Assembly: GCF_038039215.1 (NCBI RefSeq)
Contig: NZ_JBBPCL010000001.1
Span: 5,456,001 to 5,520,000 of the forward strand
Source: Pseudonocardia sp. T1-2H
GTDB taxonomy: Bacteria > Actinomycetota > Actinomycetes > Mycobacteriales > Pseudonocardiaceae
Direction of reading: 5' to 3'
Length of the DNA stretch: 64,000 nucleotides
Shown here: one piece after another, positions 1 through 8,559 of the stretch
Numbering within the stretch: position 1 is the stretch's first letter
How the letters are laid out: every line of letters starts with the position of its first letter
Position numbers and translations under genes: made by a program
The notes under the pieces: generated by a model
Databases searched by the model: none
What the model saw: the letters and a program-made list of their open reading frames with translations, nothing else
What the model was told of the DNA's origin: nothing

Positions 1-708
1 GACGGCGTCGAACGGGTCCCCGACCAGCTCCTTGGTGGCCGCGGCCAGCGGGAGGCCGACGAGGTCGCTCGCATGGCCCATCCGGTGGTAGGCCGAGAGC
101 GCGTTGGGGCTGGCGTAGGCGACGAGGCCGTGCGCGTCGAGGCGGATCATCCCGTCGCCGGCGCGGGGGCTGGTGTCCGCGCCGGCGACGGCGGACGACG
201 ACGGGAACGTGCCGTCCGCGATCATCTGGCACAGGTCCGAGGCGCAGCCGAGGTAGGCGATCTCCATCGGGCTCGGCACCCGCGGCATCGCGAGGTTCGT
301 GTCCCGGGAGAGCACCGCCAGCACCCGGCCGTTGAAGCGCACGGGGATGGTCTCGCGGCGCACCGGGACCTCGAGGTTCCAGCGCGGCTCCTCCTCGCGG
401 CAGATCCGGCCCTCGACCACCGCGCGGCGCAGCTGCGGGTTGTCCTGCGGGGACACCCGCTGGGTCACCGCGTCCTCGGGGTGCGCGGTCGGCCCGGTGG
501 TCGGGCGGGCCTGCGCGACGCAGAGGAACTCGACGGGCGCGCTGGTCATCGACTGGTCCGCGTCCTGGGGCAGCGGGATCCAGAGCAGGAAGTCCGCGAA
601 CGACATGTCGGCGAGCAGTTGCCACTCCGCGACGACACGCTGGAGATGGTCCACCGCATCCCCGGGGAGGTGTGTGTGCTCGGCCAGCAGGTCGCTCAGT
701 GTGGACAC
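1..708 (-). CDS. pdtaS: PdtaS-type cytosolic sensor histidine kinase, N-terminal part (runs off the left edge)
   Basis: The 236 visible codons match the N-terminus of PdtaS (Rv3220c), the soluble kinase that phosphorylates the antitermination regulator PdtaR. From the GTG at 708 the protein begins VSTLSDLLAEHTHLPGDAVD, almost identical to the mycobacterial start. Residues ~10-150 form a GAF-like domain and ~170-236 a PAS domain with the family string RLDAHGLVAYASPNALSAYH. The HisKA_2 and ATPase domains lie beyond the window. There is no signal peptide or membrane segment. It is divergent from the bL37 gene. The GTG start was chosen because residues align from position 1. Confidence 0.93.
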   Translation of the reverse strand, partial: MSTLSDLLAEHTHLPGDAVDHLQRVVAEWQLLADMSFADFLLWIPLPQDADQSMTSAPVEFLCVAQARPTTGPTAHPEDAVTQRVSPQDNPQLRRAVVEGRICREEEPRWNLEVPVRRETIPVRFNGRVLAVLSRDTNLAMPRVPSPMEIAYLGCASDLCQMIADGTFPSSSAVAGADTSPRAGDGMIRLDAHGLVAYASPNALSAYHRMGHASDLVGLPLAAATKELVGDPFDAV

Positions 709-839
709 CCGTTCGGACCCGCCGTTCCTCGTCGCTGCGCGCACCCCACCGCCCGGGGCCCGTCCCATGCCGTTCCGGGCCCCATCCAATCACGTGGGAC
801 ACTCATGGCAGAGCAGCCGCAGACGAAGGAGGTACGACC

Positions 840-914
840 ATGTCGAAGCGTGGACGCAAGAAGCGCGACCGCAAGAAGAACGGCGCCAACCACGGCAAGC
901 GCCCCAACAGCTGA
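840..914 (+). CDS. 50S ribosomal protein bL37 (24 aa)
   Basis: A 24-residue, Arg/Lys-rich protein, MSKRGRKKRDRKKNGANHGK then RPNS, which I recognise as bL37, the small actinobacterial large-subunit protein first seen in mycobacterial ribosome structures. A near-perfect Shine-Dalgarno AAGGAGGT at 826-833 precedes the ATG by 6 nt, and a strong hairpin follows the stop. It sits between pdtaS and rshA-sigH, its usual actinobacterial neighbourhood. Gene finders often miss it because of its length. Confidence 0.92.
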   Translation: MSKRGRKKRDRKKNGANHGKRPNS

Positions 915-932
915 GGCGCAGCGTGACGACGC

Positions 933-970
933 CGAAGGGGCGGCACCGGTTACCCGGTACCGCCCCTTCG
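933..970. terminator. Bidirectional intrinsic terminator hairpin between bL37 and rshA
   Basis: 17-bp arms (933-949 and 954-970) pair with one mismatch around a 4-nt loop. The hairpin lies between the convergent bL37 and rshA genes. There is no clear U-tract, as is common in GC-rich actinobacteria. Confidence 0.75.
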
Positions 971-1004
971 CTGTGTCGTGGCTGCGCCTGTGTGTCGAGC
1001 CGTC

Positions 1005-1340
1005 TCAGCTGCGGCGCTCGAGACGCGTCGTCCTGACCTCGACGGTCGTCCCGCCCGGCCCGGACTCGACGGTCACCTCGGCCTGCTCCAGCACCAGGGT
1101 GCGGATCTGGTGGCGCAGCCGGTTCTTGAGGCTGTCGGGGGCCTGCTCGCCGCCGCACTTGCGGGCCAGCAGGGCCTTCAGCTTCTCGTCGATGCCGTAC
1201 TCCGCGAGGCACGGCCCGCACTCGTCGAGGTGCTGGACCAGAAGCTTCTTGCGGCTCTGGTCGCACTCGCCGTCGAGGAAGAGCCACACCTCGGCGAGCA
1301 CCTCGGAACAGTCAGTCTCGTGGTGGTTCCCGCAGCTCAT
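1005..1340 (-). CDS. rshA: Redox-sensing zinc anti-sigma factor of SigH/SigR (RshA/RsrA)
   Basis: A 111-aa ZAS-family anti-sigma factor. The zinc/redox motif HxxxCxxC is at H37-C41-C44, with an additional Cys at C11 and C3, the same layout as Streptomyces RsrA where C11/C44 form the regulatory disulfide. In this family the reduced, Zn-bound protein holds the sigma factor and disulfide stress releases it. The ATG overlaps the sigH stop by 4 nt (ATGA), so synthesis is coupled to its partner. Confidence 0.95.
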   Translation of the reverse strand: MSCGNHHETDCSEVLAEVWLFLDGECDQSRKKLLVQHLDECGPCLAEYGIDEKLKALLARKCGGEQAPDSLKNRLRHQIRTLVLEQAEVTVESGPGGTTVEVRTTRLERRS

Positions 1341-2038
1341 CGGGTGGTCACCTCCTCGGCCTGGCCCCGGATGAATCCCCGCTCCCGCGCGGTATCGGTG
1401 AGCATGTCGCGCAGCTGGCGACGCCCGCGGTGGAGCCGGGACATCACCGTACCGATCGGCGTTCCCATGATGTCCGCGATCTCCTTGTAGGCGAAGCCCT
1501 CGACGTCGGCCAGGTACACGGCCATCCGGAAGTCCTCCGGCAGCCGCTGCAGGGCCTCCTTGACGTCGGAGTCCGGGAGGTTGTCCATCGCCTCGACCTC
1601 GGCGGAGCGCAGCCCGGTCGACGAGTGCTCGCTGGCCTGGGCGAGCTGCCAGTCCGTGATCTCGTCCGTCGGGGACTGCAACGGCTGGCGCTGCTTCTTA
1701 CGGTAACCGTTGATGTAGGTGTTGGTGAGGATCCGGTACAGCCAGGCCTTGAGGTTCGTGCCCTCGCGGAAAGTGCGGAACGCCGAGTACGCCTTGAGGA
1801 ACGTCTCCTGGACGAGGTCCTCGGCGTCCGCGGGGTTGCGCGTCATCCGCAGCGCGGCGCCGTAGAGCTGGTCCAGCATCGGCATGGCGTCGCGCTCGAA
1901 CCGCGCGGTGCGCTCGTCTGCCGTCTCGCCGGGGGACGCGCGGTCCTCCGGGCGCTCCCCGATCTCGGGTGTCGCCACGTCCGCCGTCGCCGCAGCTGTG
2001 TGCGCCGCACCGATGTTCTCGGGGCTGTGCTCAGGCAC
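1337..2038 (-). CDS. sigH: ECF sigma factor SigH/SigR for thiol-oxidative stress
   Basis: A 233-aa group IV sigma factor. Region 2 (about residues 46-110) contains [14 protein letters not shown] and region 4 (about 160-215) contains [16 protein letters not shown]. Both are very close to mycobacterial SigH. The GTG at 2038 is chosen because GGAGAGGAG precedes it. The same frame stays open upstream to 2329, and an ATG at 2182 lies ~20 nt below a sigma-R-type promoter. That would give a 281-aa isoform with a 48-residue N-terminal extension, like Streptomyces sigma-R'. Overlaps rshA by 4 nt. Confidence 0.95.
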   Translation of the reverse strand: MPEHSPENIGAAHTAAATADVATPEIGERPEDRASPGETADERTARFERDAMPMLDQLYGAALRMTRNPADAEDLVQETFLKAYSAFRTFREGTNLKAWLYRILTNTYINGYRKKQRQPLQSPTDEITDWQLAQASEHSSTGLRSAEVEAMDNLPDSDVKEALQRLPEDFRMAVYLADVEGFAYKEIADIMGTPIGTVMSRLHRGRRQLRDMLTDTARERGFIRGQAEEVTTR

Positions 2039-2207
2039 CGCGCTCCTCTCCTGCAGATCCGGCCCACCGGGGGAAGGCCGGACATCCGCGGCCCGGGCGA
2101 CCACGGACCGCGCCGAGAGTACGCGCCCACCCCTTCGGCGGCGCGGCCGGACGTGGGCCTCGGCCACCGCCGGCGCTTCCATCAGAGCGTGTGTCACGTA
2201 CTGTCCG

Positions 2208-2235
2208 AACGCCGTCCGCGCCCCCGGCAATTCCC
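2208..2235 (-). promoter_or_regulatory. SigH/SigR autoregulatory promoter
   Basis: On the minus strand, GGGAAT (2235-2230), an 18-nt spacer and CGTT (2211-2208) match the established sigma-R consensus GGGAAT-N18-CGTT exactly. It points towards sigH. The predicted transcript would start near 2203 and include the upstream ATG at 2182. Confidence 0.85.
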
Positions 2236-2276
2236 GTGGCAGGCGGCAGTCCGTCGGGCAGCCGAGGAGGAGATTC

Positions 2277-2756
2277 ATGGCAGGGCAGGGGACGCCGGCG
2301 ACCGCACTGCTGGCGAAGCGGAAGATCACCCATCGGGTGCATTCCTACAGCCACTCCGACGGCCAGGCGTACGGTCCGGAGGCCGCCGTCGCGCTCGGGC
2401 TCGAGCCCGGCCGGGTGTTCAAGACTCTGGTCGCCGAGGTGGACGGCGCGCTGACCGTCGGGATCGTGCCGGTGGATTCGACGCTGGACCTGAAGGCACT
2501 CGCCGCGGCCGTCGGCGCGAAGAAGGCGCGGATGGCCGACGTCGCCGCCGCCGAGCGGGCCACCGGCTACGTCGCGGGCGGGATCTCGCCGCTGGGGCAG
2601 AAGAAGCGGCTGGCGACGGTGCTCGACACGTCCGCGCTGGAGTGGGACACCGTGTTCTGCAGCGCCGGACGCCGCGGCCTCGAGGTCGAGCTGGCCCCCG
2701 CGGACCTCGTCGCGCTCGCGGGCGCGCGCACCGCGGCTATCGCGGTCCGGGGCTGA
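2277..2756 (+). CDS. ybaK: Cys-tRNA(Pro)/Cys-tRNA(Cys) deacylase, YbaK/EbsC family
   Basis: A 159-aa single-domain YbaK-type editing enzyme, which in the family hydrolyses cysteine mischarged onto tRNA(Pro). Supporting strings are [11 protein letters not shown], the conserved lysine in the KTL segment, and [12 protein letters not shown] in the substrate loop. The ATG follows GAGGAGGAGATTC. It diverges from sigH and its last ~20 nt overlap the convergent hydrolase gene. Confidence 0.9.
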   Translation: MAGQGTPATALLAKRKITHRVHSYSHSDGQAYGPEAAVALGLEPGRVFKTLVAEVDGALTVGIVPVDSTLDLKALAAAVGAKKARMADVAAAERATGYVAGGISPLGQKKRLATVLDTSALEWDTVFCSAGRRGLEVELAPADLVALAGARTAAIAVRG

Positions 2757-3360
2757 CCTCCTCCAGCCACTCGCCCACCGCCGCACCGACCCCCGGCACG
2801 TCCGACTTCAGGCTGTGGTCCCCCCTCAGCACCACGACCTCGCGGCCGGGCGCAGGTTCCGGGCGGCCGAACGGGTCCCGCTCGCCCTGCACGACCAGGA
2901 CCGGCACCTCGACACCGTCGAGCTCCGCCAGCCGGTGCTTCTCCGGCTTTCCCGGCGGATGGACGGGAAAGGCCAGGCAGAGGACGGCGACCGCCTTGCC
3001 GTCGGCGGCGTTGCGGCAGGCCACCCGGGCTCCCGAGCTGCGGCCGCCGAAGAGGAACGGCAGCCCCTCGAACTCCTCGCCCGCCCACGCCGCGACGGCG
3101 AGCCACGCCGCGTCCAGCTGCGTCGCGGGGGCGGGCGCACGACGGCCGGCGACCCGGTAGGGCTGTTCGACGAGCGTGACGTGCAGCCCGGCGGCGAGCG
3201 CGGCCGTCGTCGCGGCCTTCAGGTCCGGGGCCTCGACCCCGCCGCCGGCCCCGTGGCCGAGCAGCAGGACCGCACGGGGATCGCCGTCCGTGCGGTGCAC
3301 GTGGACCCGGGCGGGGCCGTGCGGGGTGTCGACCTCCGTCGTCGTCGGCCCGGCGGTCAT
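2737..3360 (-). CDS. Small alpha/beta hydrolase (KANL3/TEX30, dienelactone-hydrolase-like)
   Basis: A 207-aa alpha/beta hydrolase. GHGAGGG is the oxyanion-loop region, GGRSSGARV carries the nucleophile Ser in a GxSxG context, GERDPFG gives the acid and RGDHSLK the His. No signal peptide is visible. Its ATG overlaps the SRAP stop (TCAT at 3357-3360 on plus), so the two form a coupled pair. Substrate unknown. Confidence 0.85.
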   Translation of the reverse strand: MTAGPTTTEVDTPHGPARVHVHRTDGDPRAVLLLGHGAGGGVEAPDLKAATTAALAAGLHVTLVEQPYRVAGRRAPAPATQLDAAWLAVAAWAGEEFEGLPFLFGGRSSGARVACRNAADGKAVAVLCLAFPVHPPGKPEKHRLAELDGVEVPVLVVQGERDPFGRPEPAPGREVVVLRGDHSLKSDVPGVGAAVGEWLEEVSPGPR

Positions 3361-4170
3361 CCGAGCAGGTCGAGCTGGATCGGCTCCTCCACCTGCGCCG
3401 GGTCCAGTGGCGTCAGCAGGTCCGCGGAGTTGTTCTTGACGCTGTTGACCCGGTCCGACACCGGGACGATCTCCAGGGACGCGACGAGCTGCTCCGACGG
3501 CGGCCGCAGCCAGGCCTGCACCGAGTCCGCCTTCGCGTCCGTGTCCGGGTCCAGCCAGGTGTCCCACGCGTCCCGGGGGAGGACGAGCGGCATCCGATCG
3601 TGCACCTGGGCGAGCGGCCCGACCGCCCCGGTGGTGAGCACGGTGGCCGTGACCAGGCCGTCCGGGTACTTGTCCAGAAGCTCGCCCTCCTTCGGCCGCC
3701 AGAACTCCCACAGCCCGGCCATGGCCAGCGAGCTCCCCGTCCGCGTAGTGGGTGAAGTACGGCTGCTTCGACGCCTTGTGGTCCTTGGTGGCGGCCCGGC
3801 GCTGCCACTCGTACCAGCCGTCGGCCGGGAGCAGGCAGCGGCGCGACGCGAGTGCCTTGCGGAACGCGGGCTTCTCCGCGGCCGTCTCGGAGCGGGCGTT
3901 GATCATGCGCGCGCCGGCCGAGGGGTCCTTGGCCCAGAACGGCACCAGGCCCCAGCGGACCAGCCGGAGGCTGCGCTCGGTGGTGTCCGGGTCCGCGTTG
4001 CCCTCGGCATCCCGCGGGTGCCGCTGCACCACCGCGATCACGTCCCGGGTGGGCGCGACGTTGTAGTCCGGCCGGCGTTCCTCCCCGGCCTTCTCCGTCA
4101 CGGCGTCGACGGCGGTGAACTCCTCCGCCAGGTCCGTGGGTGCCTTCGTCGAGGCGTACCTCCCGCACAT
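3357..4170 (-). CDS. SRAP (YedK/HMCES) abasic-site-sensing DNA-protein crosslinker, apparent frameshift
   Basis: SRAP-family protein, the counterpart of Rv3226c, which in this family crosslinks to abasic sites in single-stranded DNA through Cys2. It begins MCGRYAS (Cys2), followed by YNVAPT (Asn), DGWYEW (Glu) and HDRMPLVLP (His), all active-site elements. The first ~145 residues and the last ~120 are in different frames. One extra base near 3729-3739, in GAGCTCCCCG on the plus strand, explains this; removing a C gives DGSSLAMAGLWEFW, the family consensus. The span is 814 nt (one base over a codon multiple). Probably intact in vivo. Confidence 0.88.
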
Positions 4171-4339
4171 GTGCCCATCGTGGCACGCGGCACCGACGGT
4201 CCTCCCCCGCCGCGACCGTCCGTGATCGGTTCCGGGGCGACCGGAGCGTCGTCGGCACAGCATCGATGTGGCTGCCGGAACGATCACCCCGGCCGGGCTC
4301 GCCACCTGCACGGGCCCCGCGGCGGAGGGATGCGGAATC

Positions 4340-5626
4340 ATGGGGCCCGTGGCCGACACAAAGTTCTATGCGGCGCCGGTGGCGGGCGGGCCCGTGCGCG
4401 GCATCGTCGCCGTCCCCGGGTCCAAGTCCGTGACCAACCGCGCGCTGCTGCTCTCCGGCCTCGCCGCGGGCCCGTCCGTCGTGCACGGGGCGCCCGCCAC
4501 CCGGGACACGGCGTTGATGTGCGGCGCGCTGCGGTCCCTCGGCGTCCCGGTCGAGGTCGACGGCGAGCGGGTCGCCCTCGGCGGGGACGGCACGCTGACC
4601 GGCGGCGGGACCGTGGACTGCGGGCTCGCCGGCACGGTCATGCGGTTCGTCCCGCCCGCGGCCACGCTGGCCGACGGCGCCGTCCTGTTCGACGGGGACC
4701 CGCACGCCCGCACCCGCCCGATGGGCGCCGTGCTGGAGGCGCTGCGCGCGCTCGGCGCGGTCGTCGACGGGGACCGGCTGCCGTTCGTCCTGCACGGGGC
4801 CGGCGGCCTGGCCGGCGGGGACGTGACGATCGACGCGTCCGCGTCGTCCCAGTTCGTGTCGGGCCTGCTGCTCTCCGGGGCCCGGTTCGACAAGGGCGTC
4901 ACGGTGCTGCACGACGGCGCGCCGGTGCCGTCGCTGCCCCACATCGACATGACCGTGGCGATGCTGCGCGAGGCGGGCGTCGCGGTCGACGACTCGCAGC
5001 CCGACGTGTGGCGGGTGGAGCCCGGACCGATCGCCGCCCGGGAGTGGACCGTCGAGCCGGACCTGTCCAACGCGTCGGTCTTCCTGGCCGCGGCGGCGGT
5101 CACGGCGGGCGAGGTTACGGTCGCGGGCTGGCCCGCCCGATCCACCCAGCCCGGGGCCGAGGTCCTGCCGGTCCTCGAACGGTTCGGCGCGACGGTCACG
5201 CCGTCGGGCGCGGGCATGACCGTGCGCGGGCCGGACCGGCTCACCGGGGTGGACGTGGACCTGCACGAGGCCAGCGAGCTCACCCCCACGGTCGCGGCGA
5301 TCGCGGCCCTGGCCGCGACCCCGTCGCGGATCCGCGGGGTCGCGCACATCCGCGGGCACGAGACGGACCGGCTCGCCGCCCTCGTCGCCGAGCTGACGGC
5401 GCTGGGCGCGGACGTCAACGAGACCGAGGACGGCCTGGAGATCCGCCCACGCGCCCTCACCGCGCCGGCGGACCGGCCCTGGGGCGCCTACGCGGACCAC
5501 CGGATGGCCACGGCCGGGGCCGTCCTCGGGCTCGTCGTCCCCGGCGTCACGATCGACGACGTGGCCTGCACGACGAAGACGTTCCCGGACTTCCCGGGCC
5601 GGTGGGCCGCACTGCTGTCCGGATGA
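4340..5626 (+). CDS. aroA: 5-enolpyruvylshikimate-3-phosphate synthase
   Basis: A 428-aa EPSPS, which joins shikimate-3-phosphate and PEP in chorismate synthesis. Family strings seen are [47 protein letters not shown] and [14 protein letters not shown] 4340 is preferred because GGAGGG lies 10 nt upstream; a GTG at 4349 is the alternative. rsgA starts 10 nt after the stop, as in the aroA-rsgA pair of mycobacteria. Confidence 0.95.
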   Translation: MGPVADTKFYAAPVAGGPVRGIVAVPGSKSVTNRALLLSGLAAGPSVVHGAPATRDTALMCGALRSLGVPVEVDGERVALGGDGTLTGGGTVDCGLAGTVMRFVPPAATLADGAVLFDGDPHARTRPMGAVLEALRALGAVVDGDRLPFVLHGAGGLAGGDVTIDASASSQFVSGLLLSGARFDKGVTVLHDGAPVPSLPHIDMTVAMLREAGVAVDDSQPDVWRVEPGPIAAREWTVEPDLSNASVFLAAAAVTAGEVTVAGWPARSTQPGAEVLPVLERFGATVTPSGAGMTVRGPDRLTGVDVDLHEASELTPTVAAIAALAATPSRIRGVAHIRGHETDRLAALVAELTALGADVNETEDGLEIRPRALTAPADRPWGAYADHRMATAGAVLGLVVPGVTIDDVACTTKTFPDFPGRWAALLSG

Positions 5627-5636
5627 GCCGGCCGAG

Positions 5637-6659
5637 ATGAGCCCGCGCGAGTACGACGAGACGGACGTCCGCATCCGCCCCGGGCGACGGGGTTCCCGGC
5701 CGCGCACCAAGCGCCGCCCGGACCACGCGGACGCCGAGGAGGCCATGGTCATCGCCGTGGACCGCGGCCGCTGGACCTGCGCTCCGGGTGGGGACGCGAA
5801 GGCGCCCCCGGTCACGGCCATGCGGGCCCGCGAGCTCGGCCGCACACCGATCGTCGTCGGCGACCGGGTCGGGCTGGTCGGGGACCTGTCCGGGGCCCCG
5901 GACACCCTCGCCCGCATCGTGCGCGTCGAGGAGCGGCAGACGGTCCTGCGCCGCACCGCGGACGACACCGACCCCTTCGAGCGGATCGTCGTCGCCAACG
6001 CGGGCCAGCTCGTGATCGTGACCTCCCTGGCGGACCCCGTCCCGCGCACCGGGTTCGTGGACCGCTGCCTGGTCGCCGCGTTCGCGGGTGGTCTCACGCC
6101 CGTGCTGTGCCTGACGAAGGCGGACCTGGCCGACCCCGCGCCGTTCGCGGCGCACTACGCGGAGCTGGAGTTCCCCGTCGTCGTGACCCGGCGGGACGAG
6201 CCGCCGGACGCGCTCGCCGAGCTGCTCGACGGCGGCGTCTCGGCCCTGGTCGGGCACTCCGGCGTCGGCAAGTCCACGCTGGTCAACGCGCTGCTGCCGG
6301 AGGCCCGCCGGCTCACCGGCGTCGTGTCGGGGGTCGGCAAGGGGCGGCACACCACGGTGGCCGCGGTGGCGCTCCCGCTGCCGGACGGCGGCTGGGTGGT
6401 CGACACCCCCGGCGTGCGGTCCTTCGGGCTGGCGCACGTCACGCCGGACGACGTCATCAAGGCCTTCGACGATCTCGCGAGCGCCGTCGAGGAGTGCCCG
6501 CGCGGCTGCGGGCACCTCGGACCGCCCGCGGACCCGGAGTGCGCGCTCGACGCGCTCGTCGCGGCGGGGACGTTGCGGCCCGGACGGCTCGACGCACTGC
6601 GCCGCGTGCTCGTCGCACTGCGCCCGGGCCACGCGGGGGCGCCGACCGCGGACCGATAG
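5637..6659 (+). CDS. rsgA: Ribosome small-subunit biogenesis GTPase RsgA (YjeQ)
   Basis: A 340-aa circularly permuted GTPase that acts late in 30S maturation. An OB-fold region is followed by LTKADLAD (G4), GHSGVGKST (G1/P-loop), VDTPGVRSF (G3), and a Zn-binding tail with CPRGCGHLG and a final Cys at PEC. The basic N-terminus (residues 1-35) is typical. Short spacing suggests co-transcription with aroA. Confidence 0.95.
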   Translation: MSPREYDETDVRIRPGRRGSRPRTKRRPDHADAEEAMVIAVDRGRWTCAPGGDAKAPPVTAMRARELGRTPIVVGDRVGLVGDLSGAPDTLARIVRVEERQTVLRRTADDTDPFERIVVANAGQLVIVTSLADPVPRTGFVDRCLVAAFAGGLTPVLCLTKADLADPAPFAAHYAELEFPVVVTRRDEPPDALAELLDGGVSALVGHSGVGKSTLVNALLPEARRLTGVVSGVGKGRHTTVAAVALPLPDGGWVVDTPGVRSFGLAHVTPDDVIKAFDDLASAVEECPRGCGHLGPPADPECALDALVAAGTLRPGRLDALRRVLVALRPGHAGAPTADR

Positions 6660-6696
6660 CCTCACCTGGGGAGATCGGACCGGAGGCGGAGCCCAG

Positions 6697-7539
6697 GTGG
6701 ACGGAGCTGGACCGAGGTCGATGCCGACCTGGATCTTGTTGCTGGCCGTGCTCGGCGCGTCACTCACCGGATGCGCGGGCGCCCCGCCGCAGCAGACCGC
6801 CGCCCGCGGGCTTCCCAAGGTCTACGACGTCCGCGAGCTGCTGGACGCCGTCACCGCCCGCCAGCGCACGGACCGCACCGCGATCCTGCAGGTCGCCGGG
6901 CACGTCGAGGACGGCACGCACGGCCCCGGCGAACCGGCGATGACGGTCGGCGGCACCGGGGCGCTGCGGATCGAGGACTCCGGGGTGTCCGTGGACTTCA
7001 CCCAGACCCTCACCCACTCCGGCGAGGCGCCGAAGAGCACCGGGTTCGTCGTGCTGCCGGGCCAGGTGTTCCTGCGGCTGCCGTCCGCGCAGCCCGGGGA
7101 CCCGCGGCCGTGGACGAAGGTCGACGCGGCGAGCGGGGACGCGGCGGAGCGCACCCTCGCGACGCTCGCCACGAACATCGTCGACAGCGCGGACCCGACG
7201 GCGGACATCAGCCGCTTCGCGGACGCGAGCCTGGTCGCGGACGCCTCGGACGACCCCGTCGACGGGACGCCCGCGGTCCGCTACACGATCGTCGTGGACC
7301 TGAACCGGGCCGCGGAGCTGGAGCGCGAGCCCGACGTCCGCGCGCAGCTGCAGCAGCAGGTCGCGGGCGGGATGACCCGGATCAGCAGCACGCTGTGGGT
7401 CGACGCGGAGAACCGTCCGGTGCGCAGCGAGGCGCGGCAGGACATGCCCGGGATCGGGACCCTGGCGATGACCGCGGACTACCGGAGCTGGGGCACCCCG
7501 GTGCTGATCACACCGCCCCCGGCGAGCCAGGTGCGCTGA
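6697..7539 (+). CDS. LppX/LprAFG-family lipoprotein
   Basis: A ~280-aa exported lipoprotein. Its signal ends in the lipobox LTGC (about residue 26 from the GTG start), followed by a low-complexity linker. The remainder has the beta-rich pattern of the LppX_LprAFG fold, which in mycobacteria carries lipids across the cell envelope (GGTGALRIEDSG, WTKVDA, LWVDAENRPVR). The GTG at 6697 with GGAGGCGGAG upstream adds an Arg to the n-region; ATG 6721 is also possible. It follows rsgA closely. Confidence 0.82.
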   Translation: MDGAGPRSMPTWILLLAVLGASLTGCAGAPPQQTAARGLPKVYDVRELLDAVTARQRTDRTAILQVAGHVEDGTHGPGEPAMTVGGTGALRIEDSGVSVDFTQTLTHSGEAPKSTGFVVLPGQVFLRLPSAQPGDPRPWTKVDAASGDAAERTLATLATNIVDSADPTADISRFADASLVADASDDPVDGTPAVRYTIVVDLNRAAELEREPDVRAQLQQQVAGGMTRISSTLWVDAENRPVRSEARQDMPGIGTLAMTADYRSWGTPVLITPPPASQVR

Positions 7540-7560
7540 GGTCCCGGCCTTGGGGCCCAC

Positions 7561-7615
7561 GTCATGGAGCCAGGACGGATTTCGGGCCCCCGGGACAGCG
7601 TCATGGCTCCATGAC
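7561..7615. repeat. Intergenic inverted repeat built on GTCATGG
   Basis: Arms 7561-7576 (GTCATGGAGCCAGGAC) and 7600-7615 are inverted copies with 15 of 16 positions matching, separated by 23 nt. The right arm is itself GTCATGG-CT-CCATGAC. It lies just downstream of the lipoprotein gene at the left border of the catabolic island. It could be a terminator or a small repeat element. Confidence 0.6.
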
Positions 7616-7627
7616 GCGGCTCCCCGA

Positions 7628-7771
7628 GTGGCGCGCGCCCGCACAATCCTGTTCTTCGTCTTCGTCGGCGTGGTCCCGCAAGCCTGGATGTTCTTCCTGC
7701 TCATCCCGCTGATGGGCGCCCTGGGCTTCTCGAAGGGCCACCACGACCGGGAGGACCGCAAGGACGACTGA
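7628..7771 (+). CDS. Possible small membrane protein (47 aa)
   Basis: A short frame from GTG 7628: basic start VARARTI, a hydrophobic span of ~22 residues (LFFVFVGVVPQAWMFFLLIP), and a charged tail rich in Asp, Lys and Arg. That topology is plausible for a single-pass protein. There is no good Shine-Dalgarno sequence. No family recognised. Confidence 0.4.
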   Translation: MARARTILFFVFVGVVPQAWMFFLLIPLMGALGFSKGHHDREDRKDD

Positions 7772-7791
7772 GCCGACATGGCAGGTCGGGG

Positions 7792-8559
7792 TCAGAACAG
7801 GGAGTACCCACCGTCGACCAGGAACGTGTCCCCGGTGTGGAACGTCGTCCCCGGACTCGCCAGGTAGACCGCGATCGTCTCGAAGTCCGACGGCTCGCCC
7901 CATCGCCGGACCGGCATTCGCGGCATCACCCTCGCCGTGAAATGCGGGTCGTTCAACGCGACGTCCGTCATCGTCGAGTGTGTCCAACCCGGCTGCAGGG
8001 TGTGCGCCCGGATCTTGTACCGCGCCAGTTCGACGGCGAGCCCGCGCATCATCGACAGCAGCGCGCCCTTGCTCGCCGCGTACGGGTGCCCGCGCGGTTG
8101 GCCCTGCTCGGCAGCCAGGCTGGACGTGCCGACGAGCACGCCGCCCTCGCCTCGTTCGATCATGTGCGCGGCGGCCGCCCGCATCGTGAGGAACGCGCCC
8201 TCGACGTTGACGCGAAACACCCGGCGCAGCTCGTCGAGCTCGAGGTCCTGGAACTTCGCGCCCCGCCCGCCCACGCCGGCGTTGGCGAAGCAGGAGTCGA
8301 CTCTGCCGAACTCCTCGAGGGTCTCGGCGAAGCTCTCCGCAACGGCCTGCTCGTCCCCGACGTCGCACCGCAGGGCGCGCACCTTGGTGCCGTGCTCGGC
8401 CAGCGAGGCCGCCGCCTTCTCGTTGTTCTCCGCGTTCGTGCCCCAGATGCAGACGTCCGAGCCGGCCTTCGCCAGCCCGTGCGCCATGCCCAGCCCGATC
8501 CCGGAGTTGCCCCCGGTGACGAGCGCGACCTGCCCCGTGAGATCGAAGTACGGATTCAC
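7792..8559 (-). CDS. Short-chain dehydrogenase/reductase, likely hydroxyacyl-CoA step
   Basis: A 255-aa classical SDR with cofactor motif TGGNSGIG, NAG at the end of beta-4, catalytic Ser in VGTSSLAA and YxxxK in YAASK. A C-terminal FLVDGGYSLF completes the fold. The GTG start overlaps the upstream hydratase stop (GTGA). It is the last gene of a five-gene minus-strand operon ACAD-ACAD-ECH-ECH-SDR, so oxidation of a hydroxyacyl-CoA intermediate is the natural reading. Substrate is inferred. Confidence 0.88.
   Translation of the reverse strand: MNPYFDLTGQVALVTGGNSGIGLGMAHGLAKAGSDVCIWGTNAENNEKAAASLAEHGTKVRALRCDVGDEQAVAESFAETLEEFGRVDSCFANAGVGGRGAKFQDLELDELRRVFRVNVEGAFLTMRAAAAHMIERGEGGVLVGTSSLAAEQGQPRGHPYAASKGALLSMMRGLAVELARYKIRAHTLQPGWTHSTMTDVALNDPHFTARVMPRMPVRRWGEPSDFETIAVYLASPGTTFHTGDTFLVDGGYSLF

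Noticed and set aside
2737..4359. A 540-codon frame joining SRAP N-terminus and the hydrolase
   Set aside because: It results from the one-base shift in SRAP; the hydrolase has its own ATG overlapping the true SRAP stop.
2815..6097. Very long overlapping ORFs on both strands (941 and 894 codons) across the aroA/SRAP region
   Set aside because: They are compositional shadows of high-GC genes: Arg/Gly/Ala-rich, no domain signatures, and they contradict the clear aroA, rsgA and SRAP frames.
7550..7627. TTG-initiated extension of the small membrane ORF
   Set aside because: The extension is made entirely from the GTCATGG inverted repeat, so it is unlikely to be coding.
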